In this document: piece by piece, positions 56,584 to 63,910 of the stretch
Layout: the number at the start of each line of letters is the position of its first letter
Numbering within the stretch: the stretch's first letter is position 1
From: Streptomyces sp. NBC_01429
Lineage (GTDB): Bacteria > Actinomycetota > Actinomycetes > Streptomycetales > Streptomycetaceae
Assembly: GCF_036231945.1 (NCBI RefSeq)
Contig: NZ_CP109599.1
Span: 124,001-188,000 of the forward strand
Length of the DNA stretch: 64,000 nucleotides
Direction of reading: 5' to 3'
Notes under the pieces: model-generated
Databases searched by the model: none
Told to the model about the DNA's origin: nothing
What the model saw: only the letters and a program-made list of their open reading frames with translations
Program-made: the position numbers and the translations under genes

Positions 56584-58920
56584 TCAGCGGTGGGCCAGCG
56601 AGGTCAGTACCGTCGCGGTCAGCGCCGCGCGCTCCACCAGACCGCTGACCGTGGTGTGTTCGGAGCGGGCGTGGGCGCCGGAGCCGACGGCGCCGATCCC
56701 GTCCAGCACCGGGACCCCGGCGGCGACCACGAAGTTGCCGTCGCTGGCGCCGCCCACCGAGGTCTCGCGCAGCTCGTGGCCGAGCAGCGCCGCGCAGCCG
56801 CGGGCCAGCCCGGCCAGCCGGGCCACCCCCTCGGTCCGTTCGAAGACGGGCCGGTTCCAGTCGCCGGTCACCTCGATGGACGTACGGGGGTCGACCGGCC
56901 GCAGCGCCGCCAGCGCCGCGCCGATCCGGCGCCGTTCGGCGTCGGTGGCGACACGGACGTCGAGCCGCGCCAGGGCGCGCCCGGCGGTCACATTGCTGCG
57001 GGTGCCGCCCTCGATCACACCGACATTGAGCGAGGTGCCGGCCCCGGGGTCGCGCAGGGCACACAGCCGCAGGATCTGGTGGGCCAGCTCCTCCACCGCG
57101 CTCGCGCCGGCCGCCGGGTCGAGACCCGCGTGCGCCTCTGTCCCCGTGACGGTGACGGTGAACAGTCCGACGCCCTTGCGCGCCGTCTTCACGGCGCCGT
57201 CGGCGGCGGCCTCGAAGACCAGCGCGGCGCGGCTTTCGAGGGCCTCGGCGACGATCGCGTCCCGGGAGGTGAGGCTGCCGGTCTCCTCGTCCCCGTTGAG
57301 CATGAGGGTGCAGGCCGGACGGGGCAGCCCGAGGGCGTCCAGGGCGCGCAGCGCCCACACCGCCTGCACCAGCCCGGCCTTCATGTCGAAGACGCCGGGT
57401 CCGGTGATCAGGTCGCCGTCGCGCCGGAAGGGCCATCGCGCGAGTGTTCCGGTGGACCACACGGTGTCGTAGTGGCCCAGCAGCAGCACCGGCCGGGTGT
57501 CCTCGGGAGTGGTCGTTCCGGTCGCCGGATAGCGGCGGACCAGGATGTCGCCGGTCTCCTCGCGCGGGAGTGTCTCCTCGGCGGCCGGGGTGCCGAGGGA
57601 GGTGTCGAGCCAGCCGCGCAGCCAGGCCAGGGTGGCTTCGAGCGCGGCCCGGTCGTCGCTGGCGCTCTCCTGCGAGGTGTACGCGGCGAGATCGGCGACC
57701 ATGTCCTCCTGGTGCTCGGCGAGCCAGGCCCGTACCGCCTCGGCCGCCGCGCCGTCCAGGCCCGGTGGGACGGCGGCGGTCAGGTCGGCGTGGACGGCCC
57801 GGTCTGCGGGTTCGGGCTGCTCGGCGGGGACGGCCCGGTCTGCGGGTTCGGGCTGCTCGGCGGGGGCGGCGGCGAGCCGGTCCAGCGCGTCCAGCCGGTC
57901 CTCCGACATCAGCTCCGGGGCGCCCTCCAGCTCACTCAGCCCCGCGAGGACGGCGCGCAGCACGGGCGTCGCCACCCCGTGGCGCGCCGCCTGCTCGAAG
58001 ACGTCCGCGTAGTGCGTGGTGACCTCGACGGGCCGGTGACGTACCGCCAGATCGCGCCAGATGCCGCTGCGGTCCTTGGCCTGGGTGCGCAGCCAGGCGG
58101 TGAGCCGGGCGGTGGAGTCGCGGCGGGCGGCGGGGGCGGCGCCGCGCCGGTACGCGTCCGGTTCGAAGGCGTCGAACGCCTCCAGGGTGATGTCCAGCGC
58201 GTCGGCGACGTCGAATACCTCGGCGGTCAGTGCCTCCATGGCGGGGGCGTGACGGTCGATGAGGTCGGCCATCGGCGCGTCGGCCAGCGCGGTGGCGGCG
58301 AGCATGGCGCCGAAGCCCGCCTTGGCCCACAGGTATCCCTCCACGTTGGCGCTGGCCTCGGCCGGGCCCCAGCTGCGCAGGTCCGCGACGAGGCGGCGCA
58401 CCCGCTCGGAGACGGGCGCGCCGCCGGGCTCGCCGATCACCAGGGCTCCGGCGCCGCCGTCGAGGACCACGCCGGGCTCGATCACGTCGGCGAAGATGTT
58501 GACGAACGCGGCGACGGTACGGGCCGCTCCGATCCGCCCCGCGATCAGCTCCTCGTTGAAGCCGTTCTGCACCGAGACGACATATCCGTCCTCGGCCAGC
58601 CGGGGGGCGATCCAGCCCAGCGCGGCGCCGGTGGCCTGGGCCTTGACGGCGAGCAGCACCCGGTGCAGGGGTCCGTCGAACCCGTCGGGCGTGGCGGCTT
58701 CCACCCGTACGCTCTCACGGTGTTCGCCCCGGGCGACGGTCAGTCCGCGGGCCCGGATCGCCTCGACGTGCGCGGGGTCGGTGTCGATGACCCGGACCGG
58801 GTGGCCGGCCCTGGCGAGGGCGAAGGCGAGGGTGCCGCCGATGGCGCCGCCTCCGACGACGGTGTAGCCGGTCCCGGTGGACGGGGCGTCGGGGTCGGCC
58901 TCGTGCGGGGTGTCGCTCAT
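56584..58920 (-). CDS. ketopantoate-reductase-like / M20 peptidase fusion protein
   Basis: This 778-residue protein joins two enzymes. Residues about 18-345 are a PanE/ApbA-type NADPH reductase (TVVGGGAIGGTLAFALARAG, KAQAT, VVSVQNGFNEE, Lys200 in WAKAGFG). The usual Asn after that lysine (KxxxN) is not seen, so the substrate may differ from ketopantoate. Residues about 385-778 are an M20 metallopeptidase of the carboxypeptidase-G2 type with metal ligands in GHYDT (His483, Asp485), Asp512 in FDMKAG, Glu545-546 in GDEETG and the late SDGNFV and HARSEHT motifs. The linker has an exact duplicated 12-residue unit PAEQPEPADRAV. The start overlaps the SDR stop by four bases. Substrate unknown. Confidence 0.82.
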   Translation of the reverse strand: MSDTPHEADPDAPSTGTGYTVVGGGAIGGTLAFALARAGHPVRVIDTDPAHVEAIRARGLTVARGEHRESVRVEAATPDGFDGPLHRVLLAVKAQATGAALGWIAPRLAEDGYVVSVQNGFNEELIAGRIGAARTVAAFVNIFADVIEPGVVLDGGAGALVIGEPGGAPVSERVRRLVADLRSWGPAEASANVEGYLWAKAGFGAMLAATALADAPMADLIDRHAPAMEALTAEVFDVADALDITLEAFDAFEPDAYRRGAAPAARRDSTARLTAWLRTQAKDRSGIWRDLAVRHRPVEVTTHYADVFEQAARHGVATPVLRAVLAGLSELEGAPELMSEDRLDALDRLAAAPAEQPEPADRAVPAEQPEPADRAVHADLTAAVPPGLDGAAAEAVRAWLAEHQEDMVADLAAYTSQESASDDRAALEATLAWLRGWLDTSLGTPAAEETLPREETGDILVRRYPATGTTTPEDTRPVLLLGHYDTVWSTGTLARWPFRRDGDLITGPGVFDMKAGLVQAVWALRALDALGLPRPACTLMLNGDEETGSLTSRDAIVAEALESRAALVFEAAADGAVKTARKGVGLFTVTVTGTEAHAGLDPAAGASAVEELAHQILRLCALRDPGAGTSLNVGVIEGGTRSNVTAGRALARLDVRVATDAERRRIGAALAALRPVDPRTSIEVTGDWNRPVFERTEGVARLAGLARGCAALLGHELRETSVGGASDGNFVVAAGVPVLDGIGAVGSGAHARSEHTTVSGLVERAALTATVLTSLAHR
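57793..57864. repeat. exact 36-bp tandem duplication in the fusion linker
   Basis: Two identical 36-base units (57793-57828 and 57829-57864) encode PAEQPEPADRAV twice between the reductase and peptidase halves. Identity at every base indicates a recent duplication that lengthened the hinge in frame. Confidence 0.9.
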
Positions 58921-59774
58921 GCGGTGTGTCCTTCGGAGGCGTCGGCGGGCGGGTGAGGGGGGTGGTGCGCGTCCGGGCCGCCGAGGAGCGCGGGCTCCTC
59001 GGGCGGCTCCGTTCCTTCCGGTGGCCAGATCCGGGGCAGATGCAGCGCCCCGGTGCTGGATCCGCCGTCCACGCGCAGGATCTCGCCGGTGATCCAGGAG
59101 GCGTCGGGTCCGGCGATCCAGTGGACGGCGCGGGCGATGTCGCGCGGGGTGCCGGGGCGGCCGAGGGGGTTGGCGCCGATCGCCGCCGCGTATCCCGGGG
59201 CGACCGGGTTGCAGTCGCTGTCGACCGGGACGAAGCCGGGGCTGACGGCGTTGACGCGGATGCCGTGCGGGCCGAGTTCGAGGGCGGCGGCGCGGGTGGC
59301 CATCTCCAGTGCGGCCTTGGAGGCGGCGTACGGACCGCCGCCGGGCCTGGCCCGCAGCGCGGAGCCGGAGGAGATGTGGACGACCGAGCCGGCCGTCCCG
59401 TGCTCGGCGGCGAGCCGGGCGTAGGCGGCGGTGGCCAGCACCGGGGCACGCACGTTGACCGCGAAGAGCCGGTCCCACTCCTCGGCGCGCACCTCGGCCA
59501 TGTCGAGGGAGGGGTAGACGCCCGCCGCGTTGACCAGGACGTCGACGGGGCCGCGGGTCTCCCAGGCCCACCGGATCAGCTCACCGGGGGCCTGCGGGCC
59601 GGTCAGGTCGACGGTCCTGGAGGCGGCGCCGAGGCGTCCGGCGGTCTCCTCCAGGGCGGGGCCGTCGCGGTCGGCGAGGGTGAGGACCAGGCCGTCGCCG
59701 TCGCGGGCGGCGAACTCCTCGGCGATCGCCCGCCCGATCCCGCCCGCGGCTCCGGTGACAAGGACATGGGGCAT
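58917..59774 (-). CDS. SDR-family oxidoreductase
   Basis: This 285-residue short-chain dehydrogenase has the cofactor loop TGAAGGIGRA (residues 7-16), NAAG, the catalytic Ser of HISSGSALRARPGGG and YAASK. LADRDGP after the second strand, with an acidic residue, favours NAD(H). A C-terminal Pro/His-rich extension of about 30 residues is unusual for the family. It overlaps the transporter stop by one base and the fusion gene start by four, so it belongs to the same operon. Likely oxidises or reduces an intermediate between the hydrolase and the fusion enzyme (inference). Confidence 0.88.
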   Translation of the reverse strand: MPHVLVTGAAGGIGRAIAEEFAARDGDGLVLTLADRDGPALEETAGRLGAASRTVDLTGPQAPGELIRWAWETRGPVDVLVNAAGVYPSLDMAEVRAEEWDRLFAVNVRAPVLATAAYARLAAEHGTAGSVVHISSGSALRARPGGGPYAASKAALEMATRAAALELGPHGIRVNAVSPGFVPVDSDCNPVAPGYAAAIGANPLGRPGTPRDIARAVHWIAGPDASWITGEILRVDGGSSTGALHLPRIWPPEGTEPPEEPALLGGPDAHHPPHPPADASEGHTA

Positions 59775-61093
59775 CAGTGGAACTCCTTGTCCTTCGTCTC
59801 GGGCATCGTGACGTACACGAGGAAGGAGACCAGCGACGCGGCCGACACGTACACCCACAGCAGGTCGCTGTGGCCGCTCTCGTGGAGCCAGGTGGTGAGG
59901 TACGGGGCCGTGCCGCCGAAGACGGCGACCGCCAGCGCGTACGGCAGCGCGATGCCGGTGGCGCGCACCTCGGGCGGGAACTGCTCGGCCATGATGACCG
60001 CGCAGTTGGCGGAGTAGCCGAGGACCAGCAGCATGCCGGTCAGCTGCACCAGGAACAGGCTGAGGAAGCTGCCGTCGAGCAGATGCAGCAGCGGCCAGGC
60101 CAGCACCACGAACCCGCCGGCGAACGCCGCCATGGTCGGCTTGCGCCCGATCCGGTCGGAGAGCAGTCCGACGAAGGGCAGCGCGACGACGAACACCACC
60201 AGACAGAGCGTCTGGGAGAGCAGCGCGGTCTTCAGCGGGATGCCGGTGGTGAGGTTGGCGTACGTGGGCAGGTAGTTGACCCAGATGTAGTACGTCAGGG
60301 TGCCCGCGATGGTGATCCCGGCGACGCGCAGCGCGGCGCCGGGGTGCTCGACGAACATCGCCTTGAGGGGGTTGGAGCGGGTGCGGCCGGTGCCCTGGGC
60401 CTCGTTGAAGGAGTCGGTGTCCTCCACCGAGACGCGCAGCCACAGACCGATCAGCCCGAGCAGTCCGCCGAGGATGAAGGCGACCCGCCAGCCCCAGGAG
60501 TGCAGCGCCTCCTCGCTGAGCGCCGAGGTGGCGATGGTGCCCAGAAGCGAGGCGATCAGCACGCCGCCCGCCACGGAGACCTGTTGCCAGGAGCCGGCGA
60601 AGGCCCGTCGGCCGCGCGCCGCCGACTCCACCAGGAAGGCCGAGGAGGAGCCGAACTCCCCGCCCGCCGAGAATCCCTGGACCAGCCGGGCCAGCAGGAG
60701 GATCAGCGGGGAGAGCACGCCGATGCTGGCGTAGCTGGGGGTGAGCGCGATGATGAAGGCGGCGCCCGCCATCAGGCCCACGGTCAGGGTGAGGCCCTTC
60801 TTGCGTCCGTGGCGGTCGGCGTAGACGCCGAGCACGGCGGCGCCGACGGGCCGCATGACGAAGCCGACGGCGAAGACGGCCAGGGTCGACAGCAGGGCGA
60901 CGGCGCCGTCGCCCTGGGGGAAGAACTCATCGGCGATGATCTTGACGAAGATCGAGTACAGGGCCCAGTCGACCCACTCGACGGTGTTTCCGATGGTGCC
61001 GGCGATGATCGCCTTGCGCTGCTTCCCGGAGAGTCTGTGCGTACCGGGCTCGGCGGTCCTGGCGGGACCCGCCTCGGGGGACTCGGTGCTCAT
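59774..61093 (-). CDS. MFS transporter, metabolite:H+ symporter (MHS) family
   Basis: This 439-residue, 12-span secondary transporter of the MHS group (KgtP, ProP and ShiA relatives) imports organic acids or betaine-like compounds. The opening RKAIIAGTIGNTVEWVDWALYSIF and YADRHGRKKGLTLTVGLM (the MFS A-motif) plus LVQGFSAGGEFGSSSAFLVESA are diagnostic. It overlaps the hydrolase stop by four bases. Its place in the operon implies that it brings in the substrate of the hydrolase, reductase and peptidase. Confidence 0.9.
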   Translation of the reverse strand: MSTESPEAGPARTAEPGTHRLSGKQRKAIIAGTIGNTVEWVDWALYSIFVKIIADEFFPQGDGAVALLSTLAVFAVGFVMRPVGAAVLGVYADRHGRKKGLTLTVGLMAGAAFIIALTPSYASIGVLSPLILLLARLVQGFSAGGEFGSSSAFLVESAARGRRAFAGSWQQVSVAGGVLIASLLGTIATSALSEEALHSWGWRVAFILGGLLGLIGLWLRVSVEDTDSFNEAQGTGRTRSNPLKAMFVEHPGAALRVAGITIAGTLTYYIWVNYLPTYANLTTGIPLKTALLSQTLCLVVFVVALPFVGLLSDRIGRKPTMAAFAGGFVVLAWPLLHLLDGSFLSLFLVQLTGMLLVLGYSANCAVIMAEQFPPEVRATGIALPYALAVAVFGGTAPYLTTWLHESGHSDLLWVYVSAASLVSFLVYVTMPETKDKEFH

Positions 61094-62022
61094 GGTGTGT
61101 GCTCCGTGGTCTCGTGGCGAAGCGCGCCCCGGGCGGCTTCGGCCAGTTCGGCGTGGGTGGCGTACCAGACGCCGGGGTGGGCGGAGATGTGGTCGAGCAG
61201 TTCGCGCAGGACGACGAGGCGCGAGCGGTGCCCGATGACGTGCGGGTGCAGGGTGAGCTGGAAGACACCGCCGGCCCGGTGGGCCGCGTCGAATTCGTCG
61301 GTCCAGATCTCCAGCACGTCGCGCGGCCTGGTGTGCGGCCGTACGGAGCCGTAGCGGTCCATCGTGAAGTAGGGCGCGTCGTCCCTGATCCAGTCGACGG
61401 GGATCTCGACCAGACCGGTGGGCCGGCCCTCGGCGAGGATCTCGTAGGGCTCGTCGTCGGCCATCAGCGAGGAGTCGTAGGCGAAACCGAGTTCGAGGAT
61501 GGTGGCGAGCGTGGAGTCCGAGAAGTCCCAGGAAGGGGTACGGATACCGACGGGCCGCTGTCCGGTCAGCTCGGTCAGGGCGTCCAGCGCCCGGCCGATC
61601 AGCTCCCGCTCGTCCTCCCGGCCGAGCAGGGTGTTGCGCTCGTGGATCCAGCCGTGGACGGCCAGTTCGTGTCCGTCGCGGGTGTAGGAGCGGGCCTCCT
61701 CGGGGTGCAGCAGCGCGGAGACGGCGGGCATGAAGAAGGTCGCGGGGACGCCGTAGCGGGCGAGCAGTTCCAGGATGCGCGGGGCGCCCACCCTCGCTCC
61801 GTACTCGCCCTGGGCGAGCCGGCCGGGGCTGGTCTCGGCGTCGCGCAGCGGGATCGTCTCGTGGTCGGGGTCGAAGGACAGCGCGACGGCGACCCGGGCT
61901 CCGTTCGGCCAGCGCGCGGGGACGAGCGGGCGCCCGGCGCGTACGGCGTCGACGTGCCGGCGCCACTCGCTCTCCGGCCAGCGCCAGCTCTCCGGGGGCG
62001 GCTGCGGATCGGTTCTGGGCAT
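61090..62022 (-). CDS. NodB-fold hydrolase (polysaccharide deacetylase / cyclic imidase-like)
   Basis: This 310-residue cytoplasmic enzyme has the NodB-fold metal motifs: Asp51 and Asp53 in ALSFDPDHET, and His123-x3-His127 in VHGWIHERN. RTPSWDFSDST is the conserved Arg/Trp motif, and LHPHVIGHRSR the late His motif. The SFDPDHET version and the absence of a signal peptide resemble the PuuE/HpPgdA subgroup, which includes allantoinase and cyclic-imide hydrolases, more than cell-wall deacetylases. GGAG precedes the ATG at 62022. It is the first gene of the operon that includes the transporter, the SDR and the fusion enzyme. Confidence 0.85.
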   Translation of the reverse strand: MPRTDPQPPPESWRWPESEWRRHVDAVRAGRPLVPARWPNGARVAVALSFDPDHETIPLRDAETSPGRLAQGEYGARVGAPRILELLARYGVPATFFMPAVSALLHPEEARSYTRDGHELAVHGWIHERNTLLGREDERELIGRALDALTELTGQRPVGIRTPSWDFSDSTLATILELGFAYDSSLMADDEPYEILAEGRPTGLVEIPVDWIRDDAPYFTMDRYGSVRPHTRPRDVLEIWTDEFDAAHRAGGVFQLTLHPHVIGHRSRLVVLRELLDHISAHPGVWYATHAELAEAARGALRHETTEHTP

Positions 62023-62111
62023 GAGGGATCTCCACGGGAGGTTCGGGGACGGTGAAGGGGAAGGTGGTGGGGCGCGCCGGGGGACGCCGTGTGTCGGTCT
62101 CTCGGGTGGCG

Positions 62112-62141
62112 GGGTGTAGGCGGGGCGGGTGTACGCGGGGC
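62112..62141. repeat. 15-bp tandem repeat upstream of the hydrolase operon
   Basis: GGGTGTAGGCGGGGC and GGGTGTACGCGGGGC lie head to tail in the 131-base gap between the Lrp-type gene and the hydrolase. They differ at one base. The position allows a regulatory role. Confidence 0.7.
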
Positions 62142-62153
62142 GGAGGGGCCGGG

Positions 62154-63161
62154 TCAGCCGAACTGGTCCATCCGGGTCCAGGCGTATTTGACGGTGGCCA
62201 GATGCACGGTGACATCGGAGGCGATCAGCCCCGGCAGGGCGCCGATGACCTCGACGGAGTAGCGGAACAGGTCGGCGCGGCGCGGCAGCACCATGTGGCC
62301 GACCAGGTTGAACCGGCCGGTGGCGGCGGACAGGAACTTGGTGCCCGGGTGACGCGCGAGTCCGCGGCCCGCCTCGTCGAGCCGGTCCGGCTCGACGGAC
62401 AGCCACACCATGAACTCGACCTGGTAGCCGAGCAGCGCGGGATCCGCCAGGGTGCGGAAGTGCAGGACGCCGCGCGAGACCAGCCGTTCCAGGGCGCGCG
62501 ACACGCTGGACTCGCTGCGCTCCAGCCGCCGGGCCAGGGTGCTGACCGGCGTCCGGCCGTCCTCGGCGAGCACGCCGGCGACCGCCTGTTCGAGTGCGGA
62601 GAGCGCTTGTGGCGCCCGGTCCCAGTCCTCGCGTTCGCAGGAGGGCGCGAGGGTGGCGGGCCGCAGGTCGGCCGCCGCCTCGTGCGGCAGCAGTCCGGTG
62701 TCCCAGAGCGCTGCGGAGGTGAAGGTACGGATGACGGCGACGCACTCCGTACTGGTGATCAGGTGCGCGCCGGGCAGGTCGTCGAAGAGCAGCCGCATCA
62801 GCTGGTCGTTGTCACCGGCGACGAAGTCCACGATCAGGTCGGCCGTACCGGTGACCACGGCCAGGAACCGCGCCTGCGGGCAGCGGGCCAGCAGCTCGGC
62901 CAGCTCCAGCCCCTTGCCCGGCCTGGCCTGCACCCGTACGAGCATGGAGGATCCGGCCCAGATCCGGTCCAGCTCCAGCGTGCCGGTCACATGCAGCAGC
63001 CGGCGCGCGCGCAGCGCCTGGTAGCGGCGTTGCGCGGTGGTCTCGCTCGCGCCCACCCACCGGGCGATCGCGCTCCACGGGGCACGGCCGTTGAGCTGGA
63101 GCGCGGCGATGACGCGGCGGTCCAGATCATCGATCATGCCTGCGTGGGCTCGGGTGGTCAT
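62154..63161 (-). CDS. double-domain Lrp/AsnC-family regulator
   Basis: This 335-residue protein is a tandem of two Lrp units. The first HTH is LDRRVIAALQLNGRAPWSAIARWVGASETTAQRRYQALRARRLL at about 13-56, with an effector domain to about 150. The second HTH is PVSTLARRLERSESSVSRALERLVSRGVLHFR at about 212-243, followed by a second effector domain. Single-unit Lrp proteins are about 150 residues; double forms are known in actinobacteria. A later ATG at 63137 is an alternative start. It lies just upstream of the hydrolase operon on the same strand and probably controls it, responding to an amino-acid-like metabolite. Confidence 0.88.
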   Translation of the reverse strand: MTTRAHAGMIDDLDRRVIAALQLNGRAPWSAIARWVGASETTAQRRYQALRARRLLHVTGTLELDRIWAGSSMLVRVQARPGKGLELAELLARCPQARFLAVVTGTADLIVDFVAGDNDQLMRLLFDDLPGAHLITSTECVAVIRTFTSAALWDTGLLPHEAAADLRPATLAPSCEREDWDRAPQALSALEQAVAGVLAEDGRTPVSTLARRLERSESSVSRALERLVSRGVLHFRTLADPALLGYQVEFMVWLSVEPDRLDEAGRGLARHPGTKFLSAATGRFNLVGHMVLPRRADLFRYSVEVIGALPGLIASDVTVHLATVKYAWTRMDQFG

Positions 63162-63170
63162 GGGGCGCGA

Positions 63171-63199
63171 CGGTAATCATCGTGTCGGCGCCCCGTCAA
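63171..63199 (-). promoter_or_regulatory. Lrp-gene promoter with near-leaderless start
   Basis: On the minus strand TTGACG (63194-63199), 17 bases and TTACCG (63171-63176) lead straight to the ATG at 63161, leaving almost no leader. The decamer ATGATTACCG (63171-63180) covers the -10 box and recurs upstream of the ferredoxin gene. Confidence 0.5.
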
Positions 63200-63400
63200 C
63201 GAAGGAATCCCGCGTTGCCACAGGTCACAGGTGGGTTCTCCGGCAACGGACGGGTTACGGACCGGGAAAATCCGCAGATCGGGGCCTCGGCGGGGCGCGG
63301 CGGCCGGATGCTGGATCGCACCGCGGGCCGTACGAATTTCCTGGTGGCGGCGTTTTCCGGGGGCCGCGTTCTCCTCGCTGACCGTGGTCTCCCGGTGACA
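63200..63400. other. non-coding stretch between regulator and ferredoxin
   Basis: No credible gene, hairpin or operator was found here. The 314-base gap 63162-63475 otherwise contains only the Lrp promoter on one side and a tandem repeat on the other. Short frames are compositional. Confidence 0.5.
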
Positions 63401-63450
63401 GCGGATTGCCGATGACCGCGGATTGCCGATGACCGCGGATTCCGGTGATC
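63401..63450. repeat. 17-bp tandem repeat (two exact units and a degenerate third)
   Basis: GCGGATTGCCGATGACC occurs exactly at 63401-63417 and 63418-63434, followed by the shortened GCGGATTCCGGTGATC at 63435-63450. The array sits 25-75 bases past the ferredoxin stop. Confidence 0.85.
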
Positions 63451-63475
63451 GGGCCCGCGTGGTGGCGGATCGCCG

Positions 63476-63691
63476 TCAGGGGCGCGGCGCTATCTCCCGC
63501 TGCCCCTGGGTGACGGTGATCGCCATCGCCGGGCAGGAGTCGGCGGCGTCGAGTACGGCGGCGTGGGGCTCGACCTCCTCGGCCAGCGGCCGGGCCCGGC
63601 CGTCCTCCAGGGCGAAGTGCTCGGGCGCCATCGCGGCGCACAGCCCCGACGCCCTGCACCGCGGCCCGTCCACGTCGATGTTCCAGCCCAT
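63476..63691 (-). CDS. [3Fe-4S] ferredoxin
   Basis: This 71-residue electron carrier has the one-cluster pattern Cys12-x5-Cys18 (CRASGLC), then AAMAPEHFALEDGRA and a distal Cys53-Pro (SCPAMAI). Ferredoxins of this type pass electrons to P450s in streptomycetes. The P450 at 44495 is too far away to be assumed its partner; a partner may lie beyond the right edge. The ATG at 63691 is preceded by TGACGGGA on the minus strand. A set of 11-bp spaced TTGAC repeats lies upstream. Confidence 0.88.
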   Translation of the reverse strand: MGWNIDVDGPRCRASGLCAAMAPEHFALEDGRARPLAEEVEPHAAVLDAADSCPAMAITVTQGQREIAPRP

Positions 63692-63790
63692 CCCGTCACC
63701 ACCCCACCGGCGGGATGCGCGGACCTCGGACGGCCCCGGTCGTCCGGGAGCCCCGCTCGTGATCGTCGGCGCACGGCGCGCACACCAGCC

Positions 63791-63857
63791 CGGTAATCAT
63801 TTGATCGCACAGCGTAAAAGCCAGGTCAAGAGCCCGTCAAGAGCGCGTCAACGGCGC
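63791..63857 (-). promoter_or_regulatory. three 11-bp-spaced TTGAC repeats before a -10-like box
   Basis: On the minus strand TTGACGCGCTC, TTGACGGGCTC and TTGACCTGGCT follow each other at an exact 11-bp period (63851 down to 63819). TACGCT (63812-63817) lies 18 bases after the middle TTGACG. The decamer ATGATTACCG (63791-63800), shared with the Lrp-gene promoter, follows. The unit points toward the ferredoxin gene. Confidence 0.5.
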
Positions 63858-63910
63858 GCTGTCGGCGCGCCCCGCGCGGACCGGCGCGCCCCCGCCGGCG
63901 CGGCCGGTGG

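Noticed and set aside
61090..62022. Cell-wall polysaccharide deacetylase
   Set aside because: There is no signal peptide or membrane anchor and the metal motif matches the PuuE/cyclic-imidase-like subgroup better.
63401..63450. CRISPR or attachment-site repeat
   Set aside because: Two and a half 17-base units without spacers, integrase or tRNA gene nearby; it looks like a simple tandem repeat.
44495..63691. P450 and [3Fe-4S] ferredoxin as a redox pair
   Set aside because: The genes are 18 kb apart in separate transcripts with unrelated promoters; partnership cannot be assumed.
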